A stretch of 64,000 nt of DNA, taken from the NCBI GenBank assembly GCA_963575745.1, contig CAUYUJ010015727.1, positions 299,320-363,319 of the forward strand, read 5' to 3'. The notes under the pieces are model-generated. The model worked only from the letters and a program-made list of their open reading frames with translations, had not been told where the DNA came from and ran no database searches. This DNA is from Prorocentrum cordatum (taxonomy: Eukaryota > Sar > Dinophyceae > Prorocentrales > Prorocentraceae). The position numbers and the translations under genes are program-made. Below, piece by piece: positions 48,821-58,177 of the stretch; position 1 is the stretch's first letter; each line of letters starts with the position of its first letter.

Positions 48821-49345
48821 GGCCAGGGGCGCGCCGAGGCATGACCGTTATCGCGGTGGCGTGGTGATCGTATCTTATTGGTTGTTTTGCCGATCGTCGC
48901 GGCTCCTCGCACCCCCCCTCCCCCCCATGGAGTAATTAGAGATCTTGCCTGCTTCTTGGCGCCTGCTTCAAGCAGCCGGAGCCTCCCCCACGGGACGCAC
49001 CGTTGCACACAGTCGCATGGATTGAGCAGAGGTCTGGAGCCGAGCCCCCTCCCCCTCTGCCGCCCAGTGCCGAGACGCCGCATGAGAAAACGTCCCCGCG
49101 TCCTGCAGAGGAAGCAGCCACGCTGCGTCGTGGTCCGTCCTCCCCCGCGGGCCAGCTCCGGGGGGCGAGACGTTGGACGCCCGGGGACGACGGCCGCCGG
49201 CTACCCGGCGCCACCCCCCTCGCGCGGAAGGCGGCCGCCTCGCGGCGCACGCGGCGGTCCGCCGCCGCCGCGGACGAGAACGCGCGGCCGGCTCCCAGCG
49301 GGGAGGGGGGGAAGGGCTCCCCTGGGCCCCGGGGAGATCGCCGCC
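48821..49345. other. Unannotated spacer
   Basis: No gene recognised; GC-rich. Confidence 0.4.
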
Positions 49346-49364
49346 GCCGCTGCGTCGTCGTCGA

Positions 49365-49397
<33 letters not shown>

Positions 49398-49398
49398 T

Positions 49399-49474
<76 letters not shown>

Positions 49475-49480
49475 GCTCAG
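49346..49480. repeat. (GTC)n microsatellite
   Basis: TCGTCGTCG runs; frames through it are spurious. Confidence 0.95.
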
Positions 49481-49540
49481 CGGCGCCAGTGGCGCCAGTC
49501 GCGCCCAGTGGCGCCAGATGGCAGCGGCGAGCGAGGGGGG

Positions 49541-50275
49541 GATTGAGAAGGAGACGGCCTTCTCAGAGGCTTCGGAGGACCCCCAGCCTTCTGAGAAGTT
49601 TTCAGGGAGCCTTCCCCGAAGACACAGAAAACTGCTCAGAAGGCGCGAGGGCACCTGTTAACCCCCGCCGCCTTCTGAGAAGGCCTGCTCCTTCTCACTT
49701 CCTCCCATCGCTCGCCGCCGAAGATGGGGGAGATACGTTACGTCCGAATGGTGCGCCATTGGACACGCGATTGTGAAGTCGGGCATGTGCCTCTTCCTGA
49801 GGGAACTTCAAGACTAGTAAGAATATGGTATGGTGACTATTTGTCGTGCTCTCTTGACTGGTTTTGAAGTTGTTTGACTGTTTGTTGTTTTTCTTGCAAA
49901 GTCCTCGTGTAGGAGGACATGGCCGACCTGACGCTATCCGGCGCGGTGGGGCGACCAACAGTCGTGGGTTGTCTTCAACGCACGAGCAGCCCTTCGCTGA
50001 AGTGACCGCTGATGCGAGCCCGCAGCGCCCTCCCCCCCGCCGTCGGCACCGGCCAGCGCCCTCGGAGTCGCCTCCCGCCCCGCCCCCGTCGGCCGTTCGC
50101 CGTGAAGGTCGGGAGTGCCGAGGGCATGGTCGGCAACGCGCAGAGGGGGGCACATGGGGGGCGGGGGCAACGCTTCTGAGAAGCACCCCTGCTTCTCATG
50201 TAAGGCGCGGGCCTCGTCTGTAGATGTAGGCCTGGCGGCTTCTCAGAAGCGGCCTTCTCCCGAGAAGCCCTCCCC
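49541..50275. repeat. Second cluster of J-type repeats with H elements
   Basis: 49541-49715 has GAGAAGGAGACGGCCTTCTC...AGCCTTCTGAGAAGTTTTC...CTTCCCCGAAGACA.AGAAAAC, present in inverted form at 63085-63215. 49777-49927 is H. 50165-50275 is a J foldback (CTTCTGAGAAGCACCCCTGC...GGCGGCTTCTCAGAAGCGG). 49930-50160 shows no gene. Confidence 0.7.
49777..49927. mobile_element. Foldback element H, copy 3 (diverged)
   Basis: AGTCGGGCATGTGCCTCTTC and GTAGGAGGACATGGCCGAC ends, 151 bp. Confidence 0.7.
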
Positions 50276-50393
50276 CCCTCCCCCCCCCCGCCCCCCGTCG
50301 TGCGCGCCGCCAGTTGCGGGGAAGGGGTTCTCAGGCTCGTCGCCGTTCTCGGCCTGTGCGGGGGCCCCGAGATCCTGGCGTCGCAATTCTTTA

Positions 50394-50546
50394 AGTCGGG
50401 CACGTCCCTCTACGGGAGGAATGTCCACAATTATTTTAAAAAATAGTCTGGGGACGATTTCTCAACTATTTGTTTTATCATGTTTGGCTATTTTTTGATG
50501 ATTTCATGTTTAGTCCAAACTCCGCCTGTAGGGGGACACGCCCGAC
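50394..50546. mobile_element. Foldback element H, copy 4
   Basis: AGTCGGGCACGTCCCTCTAC and GTAGGGGGACACGCCCGAC ends, 153 bp, with an AT-rich loop. Confidence 0.85.
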
Positions 50547-50659
50547 CTCCTATAAGACGTAGAGGTATGCGGCCGGAGGGAAGTTTGAAAGGCGAGGGTG
50601 ACGCCACGGAGGGGAACGGTATGCGAGGCGTCCGTAGGCCGCGCCCGAGGAGGAGGCTC

Positions 50660-50825
50660 GAGGCTCTCGAGGACCGCGCGGATCTCTTGGATCTGCGCTG
50701 AACCCCCCTCGCTGGCGCGCGGAGCGCGCCCGGGGCGGCGCTGGAGGCGCCGCCAGGGGGGGCACGCGCAGGTCCGAGAAATCCGTGAGGAGCGTCGAAT
50801 GTTTATGTTTATGTTGGTTTCGAGC
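50660..50825. mobile_element. Foldback family F, inverted diverged copy
   Basis: GGACCGCGCGGATCTCTTGG...GCGCTGGAGGCGCCGCC...GAGAAATCCGTGAGGAGCG, then ATGTTTATGTTTATGTTGG at the outer end. Confidence 0.7.
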
Positions 50826-51100
50826 CTTCTGACCCCTGAGTCGCTCGCCCTATCCTGATTTTCCTCCGGCCGGGTCCCTCCTCCCTCCTCCTCCTGCATG
50901 GTGGCACAATTCGGCTCAACGGTGCCCCCGTCCATGCCATTCATCGCCAGCGCAGTCGCCCTCTGCCTAGCCGCCGACGCAAGATGTTCATGTTTATGTT
51001 GGCTTCTCTTCCTCGCATCCCGGGGAGGAGGCGCGAGGCTCTCGAGGGCCGGGGGCTGAGGCTCCCGGACGTGTGCTTTTAGCCCTAGCCCGGGGGCCTC
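50826..51100. other. Downstream flank of the LINE
   Basis: No gene recognised. The 3' end of the LINE was not located; no poly-A tail is visible. Confidence 0.4.
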
Positions 51101-51907
51101 ATCATGAAAGTCTCTTCGCTCGGCCGCGGAGTAAGCGTGTACGTTGCGCACATGGGACACCAAAAGACTTAGCAGCGACTCCTGCCAAGTGGTCAGTGGT
51201 CCACGAAAATATTCCCCGCAACAATGGGCCCCGACAGATTGCGTGCAACAACTTCCTCAGCCTCTAAGTGGGACGGGGCCTGGAGCACAGCAAGATCACC
51301 AGGATGACGGTCCGTCGCCTGAATGACTCCTCCAAGTTTCCGCCACAAATCGGCATTCGGCCCTCTCAGGGTCAGGAAAAGATTAGCCCAACAACCACGA
51401 CAAGCTTCGTTGTCAGTGACAGAAACCATCGGTCCCCTGGACTGGGCCATTGCACGAATTAACTAAACAGAACAGCTCACCTCTGGGAACGGACTTGTGC
51501 CGACCAGGCAATGGGCCATATATAAGCCTAACGTCCGACTTTCGGGTCGGCTCTGGGCTGCTAGACACTGCCACTCCAACTCGTCGGAGCCTGGGGTCAT
51601 GGGTGTCCTTTCCCCCAGACGAGTCACCGAAGAGGAGGAGCGGGAGGAGGAGCGTGCCTACCCCGAAATAAGGGTCAAGGAGTTCATCATTCGGATGGCT
51701 CCTGACCCAAAATTCGTGGTCACACGGGGGATCAACATAAACCATACCGCTGGGTATGGGACCCCTTAAGCCAGTAGCACTCACAACTACTAGCTTGGGC
51801 AAGGGTTTGGACGACCAGCTTATCGGACGCATCGCAAACAGGCGAATCACGATTACACTCGCACTCCCACACGCGGTGATGGGGAGTTTGCCGCATCTCC
51901 TACACAT
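51100..51907 (-). pseudogene. LINE RNase H domain, frameshifted
   Basis: One frame (51907-51413) carries DPRLRRVGVAVSS and LIYGPLPGRHKSVPRGEL, the first beta strands and Glu region of RNase H. The next frame (51450-51193) carries VSVTDNEACRGCW, ADLWRKLGGVI, APSHLEAEEVV and GPIVAGNIFVDH, which match the D..., H..E and AGN..D motifs. After VDH a 7-bp tandem duplication (51188-51201) shifts the frame; the expected HLAGVAAKSFGVPCAQRTR continues in the neighbouring frame to a stop near 51103. Confidence 0.75.
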
Positions 51908-51978
51908 ATCGGGGGCCTCAATGCTTATCCCCTGTTTCTAGCCATCCGTCCACGATCCGCCGACAGCGATCGCCATCA

Positions 51979-52737
51979 TCAGCTCGCTGAGTTGCCCACC
52001 ATGACCTGGGATGCATTCGAGCTGATATAGATACCGACGCAAGCTGGATTTGTCGATGCCATTTCCATTCCGCCTCCGCGGTATGAAGTACGAACAGCCT
52101 CCTTCCAAAAGCGGTCCTGCAGCGACTGGGTGAATCTGTCTATCAAATCCCGCGACTGGTCGAAGGCACGAAACTCAGCAGATTCAAAACACCATCCATA
52201 TTCCGTCGTCCCTTCCTCGCACGGTGGAAGCCAGGTAGTTGCTTGAGGCATCTTCCATCCAGCATTGACCAGGTAATTGATGGCAGCTGTGAGAGGGCCG
52301 CGCACGTGACACCACCTATGCTGAGGAGGGAGCTCATTGAACTGCTGCACAGCGGATGCCCACACACGAGAGCTAGGGCCTCGAAAACGTGAGAACTCCA
52401 ACCAGCACCGTACCCATGGCTCTGAGTATTGCCGAGGGGGCGGGGGGCGTAGCCTGGGTCGGCCCCCGGCGCCTTCAGGTCCAGCAGCGTCGTCAAGCAT
52501 CGGCCTCGGCGATGCCCTGAAGCAGCCCCAAGCGGCCGCCGTAGGTCCAACAGCGCGGTAGCAGGCAGACCCAGAATTTGAGGCCCCTAGCAGGCCCCCG
52601 CTTGAGGGCCCGCCAATTCGATATCCTTCAAAGATCGAAATTTGCGTGAGGCGCAATCGCACTTCCTCAGTGTGGTGTGTTGCCTCTCTGTGATGGTTTC
52701 GCGCGTGATCCGAGTAGATCTGGCCAGCGCTTGCCAC
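51979..52737 (-). pseudogene. LINE linker between RT and RNase H
   Basis: One frame reads PWVRCWLEFSRFRGPSSRVW, HVRGPLTAAINYLVNAGWKM and AFDQSRDLIDRFTQSLQDRF, a tryptophan-rich region typical of the connection domain in dinoflagellate LINEs (from memory). It continues to a stop at 51979. Confidence 0.6.
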
Positions 52738-53835
52738 AACTCATGTCGACACCGAGGTATGTCAACTGCTGGACGCACTGAACATTCACTCCACGACGGC
52801 GCAACTCATGAACAATGGCCTTGGCGTCTTGCATGGGCGAGCACGCGATGGCACTCTTAGGAGCCAATTGCAAACCTTCATCCTCGAACATGTCATGAAC
52901 GGCTGTGACCCCTTCGATCAAGGATTCGCGAACAAGCTGGCTCGATCCAACCGCCGTCTGAGACACATCGTCGATTTACAAACGCTCTGATAAGGCTGGG
53001 TGGGCCACCGTCAAGCCCTCCATGATGAGGCTGGCGATACACCGCGCAAAGCGCGTGCCAGCGCGTACAGTACGCCCTGTATGATGTTCCTCGTGGCCTG
53101 GAAGGACAGCGACACCGCGTCACCTTGATCCAGCATCCTCTTGCATGCGCAGATCTGCAATTCTAAACCCAGCATCACAGCTAGGAATCCATAGCTGAAA
53201 GCACCCTTGACTAATGTGCCCCACTCCATCATGTCGTAGAAGCTCTGGATGTCGGCCATAGCGTGGCCGTTCGACATCTTGAGCGCGGTGTAGAGCTCGT
53301 CATCCAAGGCCGGCATGAAAGCCTCCTTGAGAGACGAGTTCCTTCTGACCGCAGCATCTCAGGCTGGTGGATCAGCCTGAGGCCATGCCTGGACAATCGG
53401 TTCCCGCGCCAACGACCACACTCTGCACAATGCACACGTCAGGCCGATCACACGATACTGTCCCTTCGTCCTCTTAGGCAGCAATCTGCCCAAGACCCCC
53501 ATCAACTGCCACGGCCAAGTCTGGCTCGCCCTGAACATGTTTAACAGTTGCGCCAACTCAGTCAATGCTTCATCTGGCAGGCGCTCTAGGTCGAGCGGTG
53601 ACAAGTGGTCGATCCCGTGCCCTGCCCGCACTTTCATGGCACGGCGTGCACGTCGGAGATCGTCCGCATCTAAGAGGGCCAGGGGTTCCATGAGCGCGCG
53701 GCCATGGATGCAGTCGAAGATTCCCCGAACCTCGCATCTGCTTTTGACCTCTTTGGACGTCCACGATGTCTGCCAATGAGCCGCACGACGATCGACCGAG
53801 TCGCACGGGTCACAGTGCATCTCGCCGCCCAACTC
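52640..53835 (-). pseudogene. LINE reverse transcriptase domain, inactivated
   Basis: Frame 53832-53359 carries RAGHGIDHLSPLDLERLP and LGRLLPKRTKGQYRVIGLT, the N-terminal RT motifs. Frame 53316-53011 carries GTLVKGAFSYGFLAVMLGLE and DQGDAVSLSFQATRNIIQGV (palm). Frame 52966-52667 starts just after the catalytic box with VSQTAVGSSQLVRESL and includes LAPKSAIACS and YLGVDM. Between them the frame reads ERL-stop-IDDVSQ: the stop (TTA on +, 52976-52978) sits where the tyrosine of YxDD belongs. Confidence 0.8.
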
Positions 53836-54191
53836 CTACTTGGACGGCCGACTGCGGCACCTCCCTGGACGTCCTGAAGATGGCCACCGTGGTGGACTTG
53901 CCGGCAGTCCCAAGACTTGAGCTCGGCCAGGGAGGCCGAGACCCCACGAGTCCGCGCCCGGCCCGCAATGGCAGCCGCCTCTACACTGAAATTCTCTATC
54001 TGCTCCCAAGGTGCCCGAGCGAGGTCCTGCAGAAGCTGCTGCCACACAGTCAACGGTGTAGAAAACGGGCCAGCCCCAACGCACTTTTGTACTCCGTCAG
54101 GCGCCTGAGAGCCCAACTTAGAGCCAGCCTGGGCTAACTCCCGAAGTTGTGCAACAATATTGCCTCGACGTCCACGTTTGCCCATCTTGCT

Positions 54192-54644
54192 TCAAATCAC
54201 GCGTACTGTCTCCCGCCAGTTGGCTATCGCATCCTTGAACGGCATACCGCGTTGATGCTGGGAGTGATGCACCCTCTCGACCAGCGTGGGCTGGCCGTCG
54301 CAACGCGAGGGTTGACCAGCCTGGCAAGCTTCGTCCGCGCCCGCCTGCTCATGATGCACTGCCTCGACCGCCGCGTTCCAAGCAGAAAAGGCGCCACTCG
54401 CGCTGAGGACGTGCGCTCTCCCAACATCGCATGAAGGGGAGTCGCGGACGGGTGCACAGACTCGATCAAGAGTGCGCATGTGGAAGCCCGAACGGGCTCG
54501 AGCCAAACGCCAGCGGCCGGGTGAGAGCGCAAAGGCAGGAGCAGCGGAGGGAGCGGGAACAGTGGGAGTACCACCGTGAGAATCGGATTGACTTGCTGCC
54601 TCTTGCTTAGGGTCGTTCTCGCCAGGGGGGCTCGACAAGATCAT
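54192..54644 (-). pseudogene. LINE segment between endonuclease and RT
   Basis: An ORF with AFSAWNAAVEAVHHEQA and FKDAIANWRETVRVI occupies the position of the spacer between EN and RT. It shows no catalytic motif. Adjacent frames 54752-55018 and 53670-54185 hold the rest of this region. Confidence 0.5.
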
Positions 54645-54944
54645 TCGGGACTTCGTTCGCAGCTGGAACTGGGTCAGACGAATTCATGGGAGCACCCCCT
54701 ACACTACGCGAGACCTGTCCTGAGGCAGGAGCACCGGGCGCAAGCGCCCCATTAGGGAGGGGGGAAGGAGGAGGAGGAGAAAGGGGGAGGACGGAGGGGT
54801 TCTTCAAAATTGGGTTCCTCGGCCCATGGATCCACCTCATCGTCCCAGAATCCTACATGGCGCCCTTCCCACAGCTCGGGGTCATCAGGGGGTTGCCTCA
54901 GGGGGCGCGGCGTCACCGCCTGAGCCCTGGGCAGGAACAACATT

Positions 54945-55935
54945 CTAACTAGCCTTCGGGTCTTCAAGTAAACCACCGAACAACAGTGAAGCACGGTCCA
55001 ATTGCTTTTCACGGGCAAGACACTGGCGCACCGCCTGCGAACGACGCGCCTTGGAAGACCTCGAGCCAGGGGTCTCCTGCTGCTGTGGGCGAGAGACCTG
55101 GGCCAGACGCTGAGGCAGGATGGGCGAACGAGTTATCAGTTGTTCACCCGCCCCTTTACGTTGCAAAACTAACCCGCAATGCTGCTTCCACGGGACGTCC
55201 CGGATAGCCTGGAGCCCCAAGACAGATGGAGCAGCCGCTCTGGAAATTGACGCATCGTCGATGTGAGACGCTCCATTAGCTCCAACACACGTGCTCTCGA
55301 CGGGAGCTTGCAGCGCTGACGCTCCGATTTTAGACAGGAATCCGACGCGCTGGAGCTCATACGAGAGAACATTCAAATCGCCCAAGACCACCCACGGAAG
55401 CTGAAGGGCCTGCAAAAGAGCGCCGAGCCGAGCGGATCCAGCGAGATGTTCAGCACGCACACCAAGGCTACACCTACCGCGAAAGACAATGATCAGTATG
55501 CTATAGCCGTGCTGGTGGACCACAGCTGGCAAGCACCCAGCCAGCTGCTCCTGTCCATCCGCGCGCAGCTCCCCGAAGCGGCCGCCGCACAGACCGCGCG
55601 CCTGCCTGTGGCCCTGCGACAAAAAAAAACATCTCTCCGCACTCCGTCGCCCGCAGCGTGCCTGACTCGGCGCGGCACTGAGTCCCCGCGGCACGAGCAG
55701 CATTGGACAGAGGTATAAATGTATGGTGGCGTGCTGACTTGTTCCACTGCTTGGCCGAAGACGTTCCGGCACACGTCTCACAGGTAGCAACCTGTGGAAA
55801 GATGTGGTTGCCAGCGAGGTGCATCAGGCACCCCCACGTTCGAGAAACATATCTGCACCACTTCGTTGTCCCCAGACGACGAGGCTGGCTGGGGTTCTGC
55901 TGCAGCGTCGACTGCACGCAAGCCGCTCGAACCAC
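54945..55935 (-). pseudogene. LINE AP-endonuclease (EEP) domain, frameshifted
   Basis: Key motifs in the frame 55790-54945: ALQLPWVVLGDLNVLSYELQ (the GDxN box, about 55371-55400), STCVGANGASHIDDASIS (the S..IDD box, near 55255-55295) and DVPWKQHCGLVLQ (near the catalytic His). The domain's N-terminal half is out of frame: TWGCLMHLAGNHIFPQVATC in the frame 55935-55501, with HGYSILIIVFRG joining back. Catalytic Asp/Asn residues are still readable, but the frame is broken. Confidence 0.75.
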
Positions 55936-56324
55936 GCTGAGGTTGCTCAGTTCCTGGCCCGCCTGGCGCTCCCCCAGCCGCCGCCGCCGCCGCCGTGCAC
56001 GCAGCCGACGAAGAAGGCCCGCCGCAACGCGAGGCCCTCCTCGCGCCCACGGCGCGCGCGTCAGCGTCCGCAGAGGGGGCCGCCGACGCCCGTGAGGCCG
56101 TGGCCCACGCCGCCCCTCGCTGCCGAGGAAGGGGCGCTGCAGGGACCTCGCGGCCTCGCGCGCCGGCGGCCGCCGCGCCGCGCCCCGCCGCCCGTGGCCG
56201 TTGCCCCCCTAAGGGCCGCCTGCGAGGCCCGGGCGGCGGCGGCCGCCGCTGCCTGCGTCGCTGCCGCCCTGGCGCTGCGGATGCACGCGACCTCGGCGGA
56301 TCTCGGCGGCCGCGCGCTCCTGGG

Positions 56325-57240
56325 TCACCGTCGGCGAGTCCTCCCCCCCCCCGCCGTGTCGGGCGCCCTGGGCGCCGCCGCCGCCGTCGGCGGCATGGCC
56401 GCGCCCTCGCCAGCGCCTGGCTCGTCCGCGGCCTGCGGCGCGCCATCGGTGCCCTCGCGCTCCTGGGCCCTCCTCGTGGACAGCTTGTACTCCAGAGCCC
56501 CCACGCGCGAGTGCCACTCGCGCACCGTGTCGCCCTTCTCGCCGATGTAGGACTTGGCCGCGACCAGGTCCTTCTCCAGCTGGAGCAGCTCCTGCTTCTC
56601 CGCGTCCTCGCACTCCAGGGAGCCGTCCCGAAGTGAGTCAGAGAAGGACTCGTCCCATACAACATCGAAATTGAGGTCCCCCGCTTCCTTGCCCGTCTTC
56701 TCGGGCGAGGATGAGGCTGGCGTGGTAACCCGCCTCGGCTGCCAAGGCCTTCACCGCAGTCCTCTTGGCAAGCTCCGCCTGTGCCAAAATGCGGACGGCC
56801 TCCTGCTCTCGTAGCTGCGCCTGCGCCAGCTGCACCGCCGCGCGCTCCACGGCCTTGACCGCCGCGTCGTGCTTCGCGTTGGCGTCGCGCTTGGCCGTTT
56901 CCGCCTTGCGGTGAGCTTCTCTTGTCGAGACGGCTACCTTCGGCGCTTGGGGTGCCTGCTGCGCCAACGCCGCCTGCAGCGCCAACTTGATCGCTGGATC
57001 GGACGCCACCTGCACCGCTTGCTGGAGGATGGCTATGGGGTCCTGCATGGCCGTGCCTGTGGCGGGAAGGCTGAGGTCGAGCTCGGCCTGGTCCTTCCCC
57101 GCGCCCGTGCCTTTGGGAAGCTTCTTCTTGTGGAGCTCAAGCTTGGCCCCACACTTGCACCTGCAGTCCCGTTGAATCAGAATCGAATTCTACTCGCAAG
57201 TCGAGCACTTCGGACACCGCGTGCATGCACCATCGCTCCC
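56325..57240 (-). pseudogene. LINE N-terminal zinc-finger and coiled-coil region, interrupted
   Basis: On the minus strand a cysteine motif CTRCPKCSTCE is followed by an in-frame TAG (57190-57192) and then, in the same frame, RDCRCKCGAKLELHKKKLPK. From ATG 57048 an alanine/glutamine-rich helix follows (MQDPIAILQQAVQVASDPAI, then KAVERAAVQLAQAQLREQEA). Near 56710 the reading shifts to a second frame with KTGKEAGDLNFDVVWDESFS, EDAEKQELLQLEKDLVAAKS and VREWHSRVGALEYKLS, a clear coiled coil. Resembles ORF1-type nucleic-acid-binding segments. Confidence 0.65.
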
Positions 57241-57479
57241 GCCCTTGGCCATCGGAGCAGCACTCCCGTGATGGGCCTCGAGACAAACGATGTCCTTCTC
57301 CCGTCTCAGGCGGAGACGGGACTCTGCCCGCTGGCGCCGCTCGCGGCGATGCCACCGGGGCGAGCGCGATCGCGGCCGCGCGCTCGTCCCGCAGCTGCCG
57401 CCCCTTGCTCGGGACGGGGGTCGTGGTCTGTCGGGCCGCTGTCCCAAAATGGGGCGCCTCGGACCACAGCGCACAGGAC

Positions 57480-57725
57480 GAGGAGGAGGAGGAGGAGGAG
57501 GAGGAGCAAGGAGGAGGAGGAGGAGGAGGAGGAGGAGGAGGACCGACGAGGGGGGGGAGGAGTGAGGAGCGAGGAAGAGGCGGGAGGGAAGAGCGAGGAG
57601 GAGCGAGGAGGAGGAGGAGGAGGAGGAGGAGCTAGGACCGAGGTGCGAGGAGCGAGGAGCGAGGAGCGAGGAGGAGGAGCGAGAAGCAAGCAGGCTGAGG
57701 AGGAGGAGGAGGAGGAGGAGGAGCC
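57480..57725. repeat. GGA/GAGC microsatellite
   Basis: GGAGGA runs with GAGCGAGGA variants; no gene. Confidence 0.95.
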
Positions 57726-58102
57726 AGGACCGAGGAGTGAGTATTGAGAGGGGGCGGGGGGCGAGGGGGAGTGAAGCAAACAAGGAGCAGAAGGAACTTA
57801 TTCAAAGTAAACCCAGGATGCAGCAACGATGCAAATGTCGTCGCGCCGTTTGTTCCGACGCGCGGCCGTACGTCTTGGGGAGGGCGCCGCGGTCACCAGG
57901 GCATGCACCGCCTCGGGCGCAGGGTTTGCCGTGGGGGTTGCCGTGGTGCCGGTGTCGCCTGCTTGGGCGCGGGGCGCAGGGCTTGCCGTGGGTTTGCCGC
58001 GGTGTCAGCATTGTCCACTCGGGCGCGTCGAGGACAAACGGCGCGGCGACATGTCCAGCACATCGTGCTTGCAGGGTGCAGCGCAGCACATCCAATACCC
58101 AT
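57726..58102. other. Unannotated sequence
   Basis: A short GGGTTTGCCGTGG duplication lies at about 57920-57995; no gene recognised. Confidence 0.4.
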
Positions 58103-58177
58103 CGGTCATTGAAAAGTAGGTATTTTGGGGGTCCCAGATTCCAATCTACTTCAAGCGCCTTCCTACTTCAATGACCG
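58103..58177. mobile_element. Small foldback (75 bp)
   Basis: CGGTCATTGAAAAGTAGG pairs with CCTACTTCAATGACCG. CTACTTC strings recur downstream to about 58265. Confidence 0.75.

Larger units (their letters stand above)
51100..57250 (-). mobile_element. Decayed LINE retroelement (zinc finger/coiled coil - endonuclease - RT - RNase H)
   Basis: Read on the minus strand, domain order is Cys-rich finger and coiled coil (57240-56330), AP-type endonuclease (about 55930-54950), reverse transcriptase (about 53830-52660) and a linker then RNase H (52560-51100). No single frame spans it; the pieces lie in different frames with intervening stops. This is the arrangement of a dinoflagellate-type LINE with C-terminal RNase H. 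It is a fossil copy. The left and right ends are not defined and no target duplication was found. Confidence 0.85.
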
